Origin: UBA11524 sp963590165
GTDB lineage: Bacteria > Bacillota > Clostridia > Christensenellales > Aristaeellaceae
Length of the DNA: 64,000 nucleotides
Assembly: GCA_963590165.1 (NCBI GenBank)
Contig: CAVANO010000031.1
Coordinates: 1 to 64,000, forward strand
Reading direction: 5' to 3'
Positions 26,861 through 35,080 of this stretch are shown one piece after another. A program made the translations under genes and the position numbers. How positions within the stretch are numbered: the first letter of the stretch is position 1; the number at the start of each line of letters is the position of its first letter. Below the pieces are notes generated by a model that had not been told where the DNA came from, ran no database searches, and was given only the letters and a program-made list of their open reading frames with translations.

Positions 26861-27247
26861 TTACTTCTTGGTGAAGCTTGCCACGATCGCGGTAATCACG
26901 GAGATGAGACCGATTCCCGCCAGCTGATAGTTCATACCAGCCAGTTCAGGAAGACCAACCATCTTGATGCCGCTGATGGACTCAGCAATGTTCCAGATGC
27001 CATCGGAAAACACCGTCATCACAACGAATGCCAGCGCAACGCAGGCAATGATGCATGCGAAATCCGTCCAGACCTTTTCGCCGAACAGGCAGATTGCCTC
27101 GCAGACAAGCGCAACAGCCAACGCAGCGTATACCATCGTCTGCACAATGCCGCCCTTGGAGGCATACACGCCCAGCATAATGAAGGTGACAACAGCCAGA
27201 ATGCAGGTGATTGCGGAAAAGCACTTGCCAACAGTCATTTTTTTCAT
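26861..27247 (-). CDS. Small four-helix membrane protein of unknown function
   Basis: 128 residues from the ATG at 27247 (GAAGGAGAG upstream). Four hydrophobic segments (about 10-30, 38-55, 62-82, 103-124) and little else. It lies 23 nt below the third GH3 gene and before that operon's terminator, so the two are cotranscribed. I do not recognise the family; it could help anchor or assemble the GH3 enzyme, which itself has two membrane segments, but nothing in the sequence proves this. Confidence 0.75.
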   Translation of the reverse strand: MKKMTVGKCFSAITCILAVVTFIMLGVYASKGGIVQTMVYAALAVALVCEAICLFGEKVWTDFACIIACVALAFVVMTVFSDGIWNIAESISGIKMVGLPELAGMNYQLAGIGLISVITAIVASFTKK

Positions 27248-27270
27248 GGTATTCTCTCCTTCCTCAGTGA

Positions 27271-30200
27271 TTACTGCTTCTGCTTTGCCTTGCTCGCCTT
27301 CGACACGATCAGCATGACGAAGCAAGCTGCCGCAAGGATCGCAGAGGCAATTTCCGTAACCTGAATTGCCGTCTGCCACCACGGCGTGGTATGCACAATC
27401 ACAGCCGTAGAGCTGTAACCATTCGTAATCACGGAGCGGCTGATGGCGTATTCCCAGCTGATAGCCGCATCCTTTAACAGCTCAACCAAGTAGCCGTCGT
27501 TGGTTTCCTTGGCCTTGTTCAGCACCCAAGTGCCGTGGCCACCAACGCCGTCCAGGCACCATTCCTGCGTACCGGCAGTCAGTACCTCGATGGCATGGTT
27601 CTTATAGCCGCCGTCCGCATATTCGCCGAAGCAGGGCGCAGCGTCGGTATCGATTGCGCCGTTCCAACCCCATTCGTTTCGCAGCACCTGCGTGTTAAGC
27701 GCATAGTTGGAGGAATTCCACTTCAGACCCAGACGGGAGAAGGACTGCATCAGGCCGCCGGAGTTTGCCACACGGACAGAGCCTTCGAATGCACGGAGGC
27801 TGCCTTCACGGAAGGCCTGCTCGTTGAAGAAGCAGCAGACGCCTTCACGGTAGAATTCCTGATCGTTGCCGACGAAGTGCTTCGGAGCAGCATGAGAACC
27901 GGTCTTCTCCATGGCTTCGACCTCAACGGCACCGGCCAGGTAGTTCATCGTCGGGCACTCGGACATGTACTCGAAGTTGCGTCCGCCGAAAGGCGTTCTA
28001 TGCAGGTCGTTGCCGAGGTTGTAGTTAATCATGAAGTTGGACCACAGACCGTCTTCACCCATCATGGTGCCGCGGTTTGCAATCAGCTCGTTGTTAAACG
28101 TGCCGGTCAGGATGACGTTGGAGCAGTAACGCGTCGTGGGAACGGTTACTTCTTCGCCGTTCACAGTGACAGGAATCGGGTAGCTGCCGCCGACCGAGTC
28201 GCAGCCGTCGCCGACCGAGAAGGACGGGGACAGTTCGCCGACTGCCGGGCAAGTGAAGCTTTCAGCAGTGGCGTTAGGCAGATCCTCAACGTTCAGCTGA
28301 TAAATGAACTTCTCCCACGTTTCGGTATCGGAAAGCGGAACATCCTTCATGGTTGCGAGGTTCAATCCGCTGTCCACGCCGAACTTGGACGCAATCTCGT
28401 CATAGGTTGGAGCATCGTCTGCCTTAACGTACCATTCGCCGTCAAGAACATCCATCATTTCAGCCGTTGCACTCACAGTGGTCTGGCTGACAGGGAAAGT
28501 GCCTGCCCAGTCGCTGCGGGTCAGGTAGGTGCCTGCGCCCTCAATCCAGTAATTCAGGTCACAGTCTTCAAACTGGTTGGTAACAGCAACGCCGTTTTCG
28601 CCGTAGTGATACTTCTCTTCGTCGAACTTTTCAGTCCACTTGTAGCTCTTGGCGCTGTCGCCGCTGGCCGTCATACCCTTGTCGGTCGTATAGCCCTGCG
28701 CGGCAAGGACGTTGTTCAGCGCGTCGTGCGCATCGTCGCCGATGGCCACATAATAGTCGCCTTCAGAGAGGATGTAGCCGCCTTCGCCCTGATAAGCCGT
28801 CATGTCATAGCTGGCGAGGAGGTACTTGTCAGCAGTGATGGTGATGGTTTCGGAAGCACCAGGCTGCAGAAGCTGCGTCTTGCCGTAACCGATAATGGCA
28901 ATGGCGGACTTCTCCACGCCGTGTTCCTTTTCATACGTGCCGTAAGGCGTCTGCGCGTACAGCTGCACAACGCTCTTGCCGGCCACATCGCCGGTATTGG
29001 TGACAGTTACCTTTGCGGTGATTTCGTCATCGCCGACCGTTACGTTGTCCAGCTTCTGGGAGAAGGTCGTGTAGCTCAGGCCGTAGCCGAAGGGATACTG
29101 CACTTCATCCGCATAGCACCATTCCGAAGCGCCGTCCAGCGCGCCGACTGCGGAGGAAGCATTGCCCTGACCCATCACGCAGTCCGCATAGCGGGTTTCG
29201 TAATAGCGGTAGCCGATGTAGATGCTCTCTGCCTGGAAGGAAATATACTCGGCACACTCGTCAGAACCGATGGTGCTGTTGATTTCGTCCACATTCGCAT
29301 ACAGAGGAGTATCCGTGCCGGAGTTCACGACAGACGGTGCGGACAGGGAGCTCGTCGCATAAGTGTCAGCCAGCTTACCGGAAGGATTCACGGTGCCCTT
29401 CAGAATTTCGGCAACGCCGGTAAAGCCCTGATGTCCCGGATAGCCGATAAACAGAATCGCATCGGCATATTCCTTGATTTCGTGCACTTCCATCTGGTAC
29501 GGGCTGTTGAGCAGCACGATGACCTTCTTGAAGTTCGCACGGACAAGCTCCAGCAGGTCGCGTTCGTTCTTATGAAGCGCAAGGCTGCTGATGTTGCCTT
29601 CTTTGCCGCCCTCGTCATCAACGTCCTTCATCAGCATGTCGGTGCCTTCAGCACCTTCGCGGGTGAACACAACGATTGCTGCATCGTTATAATCCGCGAA
29701 GCTGTCGACATACTGCTCATAGAACGCGCGATTTTCCTCAGAGCCTGCTGCAGAGCCGGTGACGGAAATGCTCAGGCCGCCCCAGCTTTCCTTCAGCACG
29801 CCGCGTGCCGCAGTGCCGCCCTGCAGACCTTCCCACAGCGTTTCGTTGACGCGGAAGCCTGCATTTTCCAGCGCAGTCTTCAGGTCAATCGTGTTCGTCG
29901 AGCCGTTCTTCGCCTTCGTACCGGCGGAAGATGCCTGATACGCAGGATCAACTGCGCCGTGACCGAACACGGAGATGTTGACTTCGCTGCTCAGCGGCAG
30001 GGCGTTGTCGTTGTTCATCAGCAGCGCAGCGCCCTCGCGCATTTCGTTCACATTCTGCTCAAGAGCAGCGGCGATGGCCTTTGCCTGCGCTTCAGGGTCA
30101 TCGAAATCGCCGAACTGGCTCTTGTAATAGGTGGTGTCAGCAGTAGCTTCTCCGGTCTCCACCACCTGAGCGGTGCTGACGCCAAGCGCGCTGTTGATGT

Positions 30201-30300
30201 AGCCCGCATTGGCCGTTGCGAGGGTGTTGCCAATCAATGCAATCACAAGAATGACTGCAAAGATGGATGTCAGACCCGACCACAGTTTTGAGTTTTTCAA
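27271..30300 (-). CDS. Membrane-anchored GH3 enzyme, permuted domain order (third copy)
   Basis: 1009 residues with a TTG start at 30300 behind a strong AAGGAGGAG. N-terminal membrane segment about 8-30. The GH3 C-type domain (about 60-340, TREGAEGTDM loop) and an FnIII-like domain (about 425-540) precede the catalytic barrel (about 680-960: FGGRNFEYMSE, PKHFVGNDQEFYR, MQSFSRLG, candidate nucleophile D886 in AIDTDAAP). A C-terminal helix (about 978-1000) with a lysine-rich tail follows. The KH-motif region (NDQEFYR instead of N-x-QETHR) and the nucleophile loop differ from the first two copies, so specificity may differ. It lies downstream of its own promoter and of a regulator-kinase pair on the same strand. 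Confidence 0.92.
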   Translation of the reverse strand: MKNSKLWSGLTSIFAVILVIALIGNTLATANAGYINSALGVSTAQVVETGEATADTTYYKSQFGDFDDPEAQAKAIAAALEQNVNEMREGAALLMNNDNALPLSSEVNISVFGHGAVDPAYQASSAGTKAKNGSTNTIDLKTALENAGFRVNETLWEGLQGGTAARGVLKESWGGLSISVTGSAAGSEENRAFYEQYVDSFADYNDAAIVVFTREGAEGTDMLMKDVDDEGGKEGNISSLALHKNERDLLELVRANFKKVIVLLNSPYQMEVHEIKEYADAILFIGYPGHQGFTGVAEILKGTVNPSGKLADTYATSSLSAPSVVNSGTDTPLYANVDEINSTIGSDECAEYISFQAESIYIGYRYYETRYADCVMGQGNASSAVGALDGASEWCYADEVQYPFGYGLSYTTFSQKLDNVTVGDDEITAKVTVTNTGDVAGKSVVQLYAQTPYGTYEKEHGVEKSAIAIIGYGKTQLLQPGASETITITADKYLLASYDMTAYQGEGGYILSEGDYYVAIGDDAHDALNNVLAAQGYTTDKGMTASGDSAKSYKWTEKFDEEKYHYGENGVAVTNQFEDCDLNYWIEGAGTYLTRSDWAGTFPVSQTTVSATAEMMDVLDGEWYVKADDAPTYDEIASKFGVDSGLNLATMKDVPLSDTETWEKFIYQLNVEDLPNATAESFTCPAVGELSPSFSVGDGCDSVGGSYPIPVTVNGEEVTVPTTRYCSNVILTGTFNNELIANRGTMMGEDGLWSNFMINYNLGNDLHRTPFGGRNFEYMSECPTMNYLAGAVEVEAMEKTGSHAAPKHFVGNDQEFYREGVCCFFNEQAFREGSLRAFEGSVRVANSGGLMQSFSRLGLKWNSSNYALNTQVLRNEWGWNGAIDTDAAPCFGEYADGGYKNHAIEVLTAGTQEWCLDGVGGHGTWVLNKAKETNDGYLVELLKDAAISWEYAISRSVITNGYSSTAVIVHTTPWWQTAIQVTEIASAILAAACFVMLIVSKASKAKQKQ

Positions 30301-30315
30301 GGGATCTCCTCCTTT

Positions 30316-30351
30316 TCCGTTGAAAATGGATTCAGCAGTCTATTCAACGGA
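30316..30351 (-). promoter_or_regulatory. 5' leader hairpin of the third GH3 mRNA
   Basis: A perfect 9-bp inverted repeat, TCCGTTGAA (30316-30324) with TTCAACGGA (30343-30351), lies in the leader just above the AAGGAGGAG site. It resembles in position the hairpin at 8643-8666. Confidence 0.5.
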
Positions 30352-30364
30352 TTTTTTCATCAGT

Positions 30365-30393
30365 ATTGTAAACGTTTTATGAACGTTTTGGAA
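30365..30393 (-). promoter_or_regulatory. Promoter of the third GH3 gene with tandem AAAACGTT repeats
   Basis: On the minus strand TTCCAA (complement 30388-30393), 17 nt, TACAAT (complement 30365-30370). Within the spacer and reaching into the -35 box, AAAACGTT occurs twice exactly 11 bp apart (complements of 30371-30378 and 30382-30389). One helical turn spacing suggests a regulator dimer; the LytTR protein encoded upstream is the candidate. Confidence 0.5.
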
Positions 30394-30448
30394 GATTTAC
30401 TTCGTAGATGGTTCCTTTTTTGCCGCAATTGGTCGTACTATTGCCCAA

Positions 30449-31729
30449 TTACACATTATGCTGTGTTATATTTTGCTTCAACGGGAAAATCATATCCAAG
30501 CTGAAAATTCCGTCCTCCCATCCTGTGGAAAGGGCACCACTGTACTTTTCGCACAGGTAGCGCATGCTCCGCATACCATAGCCATGGCAGTCGGTATCAG
30601 GCTTGCTGGTCATCGGGATACCGTCCATAAACACAGGCTGATCCTTGCACGGATTTTCGATATGGATGGAATAAAGCTGATCCTTCGCCGCAGCATAGAA
30701 CGAAACAATCCGCCTTGCCTCATTTTCCTCCTTGGCCGTTGCTTCGATAGCATTATCAAGCGCGTTGCCAATCAGGCAGTATACATCCTCCAGCGCCATA
30801 TACGACAGCTTCTCGCCGTCCGCGATGCATCGCACGGAAACATGCTGTTCCTCGGCGAGCAAACACTTTTCGGCGAGAATTACATCCAAATCGGCATTTC
30901 CGGTCTTCGGGAAACAGTCGTAAATCATAACTGCTTTTTCCAGTTCACGGATGCTCTTCTCCTTTTCCGTGTCATTCATATGGCGCAGTGCAGCAATCTG
31001 ATGGCGCAAATCGTGGCACTTTCGGTTAATGACGTCTGCTGTGGCACGGCTGACCATGTGCTGTCCCTGTTCCTGATGCAGCAGACGCAGCATAATCATC
31101 TGGTCGCGCTCTGCCTTTCGGATTTTAAACACATCCAGCAAAAGCACCAGCAACATAAAGCAAGAGAAGAAGTCAAAGATATACAGACCGATTGTCCGTG
31201 CTTCGCGGCTAGTGGACCAGTAACTCACCACATAGATAATCAGCGTAGAGACAAGTGCGAACATCATCAGATAGTTATCTTGGACATCTGCCGTTTCGCT
31301 GCCGCGGAACCGTTTGCAGAGCAGAAAATAGGTGACCACGCATGCCAGAAGCATCACCGCAAGCTGCAGCAGCTGCGAACCAGCAGCAGAAAGCGGAAAC
31401 GCCATGGCACAGATTTGATACAGGCAATGCACCATGTGCTGCAGCGTATGCCCGACGCAGCAATAGAAAATCACCTGCCGGACACTCATTCGGAAGCAGA
31501 ACGCAATCAATAAGCCGGACAGCAGGAACATGACGATAAAGCCGAACGTAAACCAATCCAGCACGAGAAAGCTTGCAAAAAATCCGCCGGGAACAACAGC
31601 CGGCAATGCCAGATACAAGAGCGTACTCGGAATGAAGCGCGCCCAAAACAGTCTTCTGCGCGGCAAGCGCATGCAAAACAGCAGTTCAAACACCAAAAGC
31701 TGAATATGAAAATAGTTTACATACCACAT
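30449..31729 (-). CDS. AgrC-like GHKL sensor histidine kinase (second copy)
   Basis: 426 residues from the ATG at 31729. This start overlaps the regulator stop by one base (TGATG) and has AGGAGGGG just upstream inside the regulator gene. About six hydrophobic segments lie within residues 1-200. The dimerisation motif is NRKCHDLRHQ with His239, and the GHKL domain has an N box CLIGNALDNAIEAT and a G box CHGYGMRSM. It passes phosphate to the regulator encoded directly upstream. Together with the third GH3 gene on the same strand it repeats the arrangement at 8613-11156, although here the three genes run in one direction. Ligand unknown. Confidence 0.9.
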   Translation of the reverse strand: MWYVNYFHIQLLVFELLFCMRLPRRRLFWARFIPSTLLYLALPAVVPGGFFASFLVLDWFTFGFIVMFLLSGLLIAFCFRMSVRQVIFYCCVGHTLQHMVHCLYQICAMAFPLSAAGSQLLQLAVMLLACVVTYFLLCKRFRGSETADVQDNYLMMFALVSTLIIYVVSYWSTSREARTIGLYIFDFFSCFMLLVLLLDVFKIRKAERDQMIMLRLLHQEQGQHMVSRATADVINRKCHDLRHQIAALRHMNDTEKEKSIRELEKAVMIYDCFPKTGNADLDVILAEKCLLAEEQHVSVRCIADGEKLSYMALEDVYCLIGNALDNAIEATAKEENEARRIVSFYAAAKDQLYSIHIENPCKDQPVFMDGIPMTSKPDTDCHGYGMRSMRYLCEKYSGALSTGWEDGIFSLDMIFPLKQNITQHNV

Positions 31730-32436
31730 CAGTGACACACCCCTCCTAAAATCGCCGCCATCTTTTCGAGACATTCCTTCCTTCGCCGTCTTGAAATCGG
31801 TAGCCGTACGCCGCGCACCGTCACGGTATCCTCCTGCACCGAGGAAATCATACTGCAATTGACCAGATGGCTCGCCGAACAGCGGATGAAATTGCGGAAG
31901 TGTTCATCCTCCTCCAGTGCGGAAAGCTTGCCATACACCTCGATATCACCGCCTGTGGTGTGATAAATCAGGCTGTGATTATATACCTCCACATACACAA
32001 GGTCGCGCAGATCAATCCGGCGTACCTCGTTGCGACTGCTAACTAGAATGGTCGCCGTCGCCTGACGCCGGTAGATGCGTACAATCCGACTCATTTTCAT
32101 CGAAAACTCGTCATAATTAATCGGCTTGATGATAAAATCGATCGCGCCGACTTCGTATCCCTGCACCGCATATTTTGCCATGCTCGTCACAAAGCAAAGG
32201 ATGACATTTTCATCCTGCTGACGCAGCCGTCTCGCGCAGTCCATGCCGTTCATCTGCGGCATGAGGATATCCATGAAAATTACATCCGCATCCGCCTTGT
32301 ATTTTTCCAGGAAATCAATTGGATTATCATAAATGGTGACGTTGATCTCCTCGCTGCACTCTTTTTGGTAGCTGCTGCAAAAATGCGCTAAGGTCTGCGA
32401 AAAGCTCGCCTCATCGTCCACAATCGCCACCCGCAT
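31729..32436 (-). CDS. LytTR-family response regulator (second copy)
   Basis: 235 residues from the ATG at 32436, chosen because GAGGAGGAAA precedes it; the upstream ATG at 32460 would overlap the site. The receiver domain (about 1-118) has D7/D8 and phospho-acceptor D56 in VIFMDILMPQMNG plus the K of IIKPINYDEF. The LytTR domain (about 130-230) has LVYVEVYNHSLIYH and LPISRRRRK. The kinase gene overlaps its stop codon. A minus-strand TATAAT (complement of 32472-32477) may be its -10 box. Probable target: the GH3 promoter at 30365-30393. Confidence 0.92.
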   Translation of the reverse strand: MRVAIVDDEASFSQTLAHFCSSYQKECSEEINVTIYDNPIDFLEKYKADADVIFMDILMPQMNGMDCARRLRQQDENVILCFVTSMAKYAVQGYEVGAIDFIIKPINYDEFSMKMSRIVRIYRRQATATILVSSRNEVRRIDLRDLVYVEVYNHSLIYHTTGGDIEVYGKLSALEEDEHFRNFIRCSASHLVNCSMISSVQEDTVTVRGVRLPISRRRRKECLEKMAAILGGVCH

Positions 32437-32540
32437 GATGGTTTCCTCCTCTATGCCCATTTCCTGCAGATATTATAACATATTCATCGCCGAAATGGTA
32501 GCATCGCGAGGATTTTCAGTCTGCACAGGAATCGCTGCCA

Positions 32541-32560
32541 AATTTCACAGTTGTGAAATT
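32541..32560. promoter_or_regulatory. Operator-like palindrome at the queT promoter
   Basis: AATTTCACAGTTGTGAAATT is a perfect palindrome with 9-bp arms around GT. It overlaps the -35 box (32551-32556), a position that suits a repressor. Confidence 0.6.
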
Positions 32561-32579
32561 GCACCGGCTATGCTATAAT
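32551..32579 (+). promoter_or_regulatory. Promoter of queT
   Basis: TTGTGA (32551-32556), 17 nt, TATAAT (32574-32579). Transcription would begin near 32586, immediately before the structured leader. Confidence 0.75.
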
Positions 32580-32587
32580 AACTTTCT

Positions 32588-32690
32588 GCCGTCAAAAGTG
32601 GCGGAAACCAAGCTGCCCGAGCGGATGCTCCTGCGCATTCTGCTCACCGGCTAATCCGCAGCTGCCGCGCAGGACTCCTCCACTGACTAC
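32588..32690 (+). ncRNA. Structured leader RNA of queT, candidate preQ1 riboswitch
   Basis: The leader can fold into an outer stem, GUC (32591-32593) and AGUGG (32597-32601) with CCACUGAC (32680-32687). Inside it, AGCU/GCGGAU (32611-32614, 32621-32626) pairs with AUCCGC/AGCU (32654-32663). The hairpin loop then pairs outward: CCUGCGC (32630-32636) with GCGCAGG (32667-32673), a pseudoknot. QueT genes are often controlled by preQ1 riboswitches, and class III examples are pseudoknots described from Ruminococcaceae-type bacteria. The pairing is seen in the sequence; the class is inferred from the gene downstream. Confidence 0.5.
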
Positions 32691-32728
32691 AAGCCCGGCA
32701 GAGCTTTCCCATCTGTCCCTGTCTTATT

Positions 32729-33229
32729 ATGAAGCAATCAACTGTCCGGAAGCTGTTTTCCACCAAGTCCCTTTGTGTATCCGCCGTCATCGCCGCGCTC
32801 TATGCTGCGCTGACACTGCTGCTTGCGCCGATTTCTTACGGCAATCTGCAATGCCGCGTGTCGGAGGCGCTGACGCTGTTGCCTGCTGTCCTGCCGCAGG
32901 CGGTTCCCGGGCTGTTTGTCGGCTGCCTGATTGCAAATCTTTTCTCCCCTGCCGTCAACGTGTTCGACATCGTGTTCGGTTCGCTGGCGACGCTCCTCGC
33001 TGCATACGGGACATACAAGCTGCGAGCAAAGCCTGTGCTGGCATACGCCTGCCCGATCGTCTCGAACGGCATCATCGTCGGTCTGGAACTTGCACTGACA
33101 AGCGGTCTGCCGATTGCGCTCACAATGGCAGAAGTCGCGCTGGGTGAAATCGGTGCGGTGCTGATCGGTGTCGTGATGCTCTATGCTCTCAAGAAGGTCA
33201 ACTTCGATTTCAGGCAGTTTGATAAGTGA
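32729..33229 (+). CDS. queT: QueT family queuosine-precursor transporter
   Basis: 166 residues with five to six hydrophobic segments. It matches the QueT (DUF988/COG4708) family: KSLCVSAVIAALYAALTLLLAPISYGNLQ at the start, CRVSEALTLLP, and a GEIGAVLIGVVMLYAL end. It is the substrate-binding component of an ECF transporter that imports queuine or preQ1 for modification of tRNA wobble bases; the shared ECF module must be encoded elsewhere. No clear ribosome binding site precedes the ATG, and a structured leader does, which supports control by RNA. Confidence 0.92.
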   Translation: MKQSTVRKLFSTKSLCVSAVIAALYAALTLLLAPISYGNLQCRVSEALTLLPAVLPQAVPGLFVGCLIANLFSPAVNVFDIVFGSLATLLAAYGTYKLRAKPVLAYACPIVSNGIIVGLELALTSGLPIALTMAEVALGEIGAVLIGVVMLYALKKVNFDFRQFDK

Positions 33230-33248
33230 TTTTCATCCTCGTATTCTC

Positions 33249-33296
33249 AGGCAGAAGCATGTGATCCCGCTTTTGATCGCGTGTTTCTGCCTTTTT
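33249..33296 (+). terminator. Terminator of queT
   Basis: A 14-bp stem (33249-33262 with 33279-33292, three G-U pairs) is followed by TTTT. Confidence 0.82.
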
Positions 33297-33347
33297 CATG
33301 CATCGTTCACACGAATATGAAAAGCAGATGAAAATTGGCGAAATCCT

Positions 33348-33375
33348 TTGATAAACGTGTGAAATGTGGTATAAT
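33348..33375 (+). promoter_or_regulatory. Promoter of maf and the cell-shape operon
   Basis: TTGATA (33348-33353), 16 nt, TATAAT (33370-33375), about 38 nt before the maf start. No strong terminator is seen until 43329, so it may drive the whole mre-PBP2-rodA series. Confidence 0.75.
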
Positions 33376-33413
33376 GCAGGATGGAGTGTTTTATTTTCAG
33401 GAGGAAGTCTGTC

Positions 33414-33992
33414 ATGCGCGATGCTGTTCTCTATCTTGCGTCCGGTTCGCCGCGCCGCAAAGAGCTGCTTTCCTTAACCGGTTTTCCGTTTGTGGTGGAT
33501 GTTCCGCAGGTTGACGAAAGCTGTTCCCTGCCGCCCAAGGAGGCTGTCGCGGTTATCAGCCGCCGAAAGTGCCTCGCTGGCTATGAGAATCATCCGGACA
33601 GCATCGTACTTGCCGCCGATACGCTCGTTTCCGTGGACGGCAAATCGCTCGGCAAGCCCCATTCCGAGCAGGAGGCATTCGACATGATCGCCCTGCTCTC
33701 CAACCGCTGGCATCAGGTGTATACCGGCGTGTGCGTCGCCGATGCGCAGGGCATGTTGCATCAGCGCGTCGCCGAAACAGAGGTTCATTTTACCAGCATT
33801 TCTGATGAGGAAATCCGCCGCTATATCGCAACCGGCGAGCCGATGGACAAAGCAGGTGCCTATGCCGTTCAGGGCATTGCCGGATTGTGGATTGACCAGA
33901 TCAGCGGTTCCTACAGCAACGTCATCGGACTGCCGATGCACATCGTCCGTGAACTGCTCGATGAATGCGGTCTCCACTGCTGGCGCAGCTGA
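33414..33992 (+). CDS. maf: Maf-family nucleoside triphosphate pyrophosphatase
   Basis: 192 residues from the ATG at 33414 (AGGAGGAAG upstream). Family signatures: YLASGSPRRKELL at the N-terminus, VLAADTLVSVDGKSLGKP, the MIALLSNRWHQVYTGV segment and GAYAVQGIAGLWI. Maf proteins cleave dTTP/UTP or modified nucleotides to monophosphates and pyrophosphate in the cytoplasm and are linked to control of septum formation. In Clostridia maf commonly stands just before mreB, as here, so the gene order supports the call. Confidence 0.95.
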   Translation: MRDAVLYLASGSPRRKELLSLTGFPFVVDVPQVDESCSLPPKEAVAVISRRKCLAGYENHPDSIVLAADTLVSVDGKSLGKPHSEQEAFDMIALLSNRWHQVYTGVCVADAQGMLHQRVAETEVHFTSISDEEIRRYIATGEPMDKAGAYAVQGIAGLWIDQISGSYSNVIGLPMHIVRELLDECGLHCWRS

Positions 33993-34030
33993 TAAATATC
34001 AATCAATGAAGTTAAGGGATGGGAAACACT

Positions 34031-35050
34031 ATGCATTTTAAAGCGCCGGATATTGGTCTTGATCTCGGCACGTCCAATACAGTTGTTTACGTGAAGAAGG
34101 AAGGCATCGTCATCAGCGAACCTACGCTGGTGATTGCACGCCGCGGCGACAAGAAGCCGCTTGCCGTCGGTGAGGATGCGCAACGGATGTACGGCCGCAC
34201 AAGCGATGCCGAAATTGCCATTCATCCGATCCGCAACGGCATGATCGCCAACTATGACGCAACGGTGCTGCTCATCCGCGCCTTCATCAACAAAGCCATC
34301 GGTGAAAGCAACCTCACCAAGCCGCGCCTTGTCATGTCCATTCCTTCCGAAATTGACGAAGTCAACCGGAAAGCACTGATGGCGGCTGTCCGCTCGTGCG
34401 GGCTCAAGAAGGTGTACCTGATTGAGAAACCGCTTGCCGCCGCAATCGGTGCCGGTCTGTCCGTGTTTGAACCGGAAGGGTGCATGGTGGTCGATGTCGG
34501 CGGCGGCACGACCGAAATCGCGGTCATTTCGCTCGGCGGCATGGTCGTCAGCCAGTCGATTCCAGTCGGCGGCATCAAGATGGACGAGGCCATTGTCAAC
34601 CACATCAAGCATGAATTTAAGCTGCTCATCAGCACAAAGACGGCAGAAGAGGTCAAACTCGACCTTGCCGGTGCCCTGCCGTCAGAGAGCAACGCCAGCG
34701 TGCGCATCCGCGGGCGCGACCTGCTCTCCCCCAGTGCGCTGGAAATCGAGTACACCGCGCAGCAGGCCTACGGTGCCGTCCGCGAGCCCTGCAAGGCCAT
34801 CCTCACCGCCATCAAGTGGGTGCTGGAGCGCACGCCGCCGGAGCTTGCCTCTGACATTATGCGCAACGGCATTTACCTGACCGGTCGTGCCGCGCAGCTC
34901 GAATCCCTCGACCAGTATATTTCCGACGAGCTGAACATCAAGGTCATTCTTGCCAAGGAGCCCGGCGATTGCGGTGTGCTCGGTCTCGGTTACATTGTTG
35001 AGAACCTTGCACTGCTTGCCCAGCAAGGACGCATGCCGCAGCTCAATTAA
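34031..35050 (+). CDS. mreB: Rod shape-determining protein MreB
   Basis: 339 residues from the ATG at 34031 (AAGGG upstream; an ATG at 34019 is also in frame). Actin-fold ATPase: phosphate-1 loop IGLDLGTSNTVVY, KPLAVGEDAQRMYGR, HPIRNGMIANYDA, phosphate-2 VVDVGGGTTEIAVIS and the conserved IYLTGRAAQL near the end. It polymerises on the inner membrane face and guides the elongation machinery through MreC, MreD, PBP2 and RodA, all encoded downstream. The last position, where TGGGA is usual, reads TGRAA, a mild deviation. Confidence 0.96.
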   Translation: MHFKAPDIGLDLGTSNTVVYVKKEGIVISEPTLVIARRGDKKPLAVGEDAQRMYGRTSDAEIAIHPIRNGMIANYDATVLLIRAFINKAIGESNLTKPRLVMSIPSEIDEVNRKALMAAVRSCGLKKVYLIEKPLAAAIGAGLSVFEPEGCMVVDVGGGTTEIAVISLGGMVVSQSIPVGGIKMDEAIVNHIKHEFKLLISTKTAEEVKLDLAGALPSESNASVRIRGRDLLSPSALEIEYTAQQAYGAVREPCKAILTAIKWVLERTPPELASDIMRNGIYLTGRAAQLESLDQYISDELNIKVILAKEPGDCGVLGLGYIVENLALLAQQGRMPQLN

Positions 35051-35080
35051 TCTATGGAAGCAGAGGTGAAATGAATCGTC

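Noticed and set aside
32588..32690. A cobalamin riboswitch (AAAAGTGG...GCTGCCC...CCACTG recalls parts of its core)
   Set aside because: The conserved B12-box element GCCACTG and the spacing of the core are not met, and the downstream gene is a queuosine-precursor transporter.
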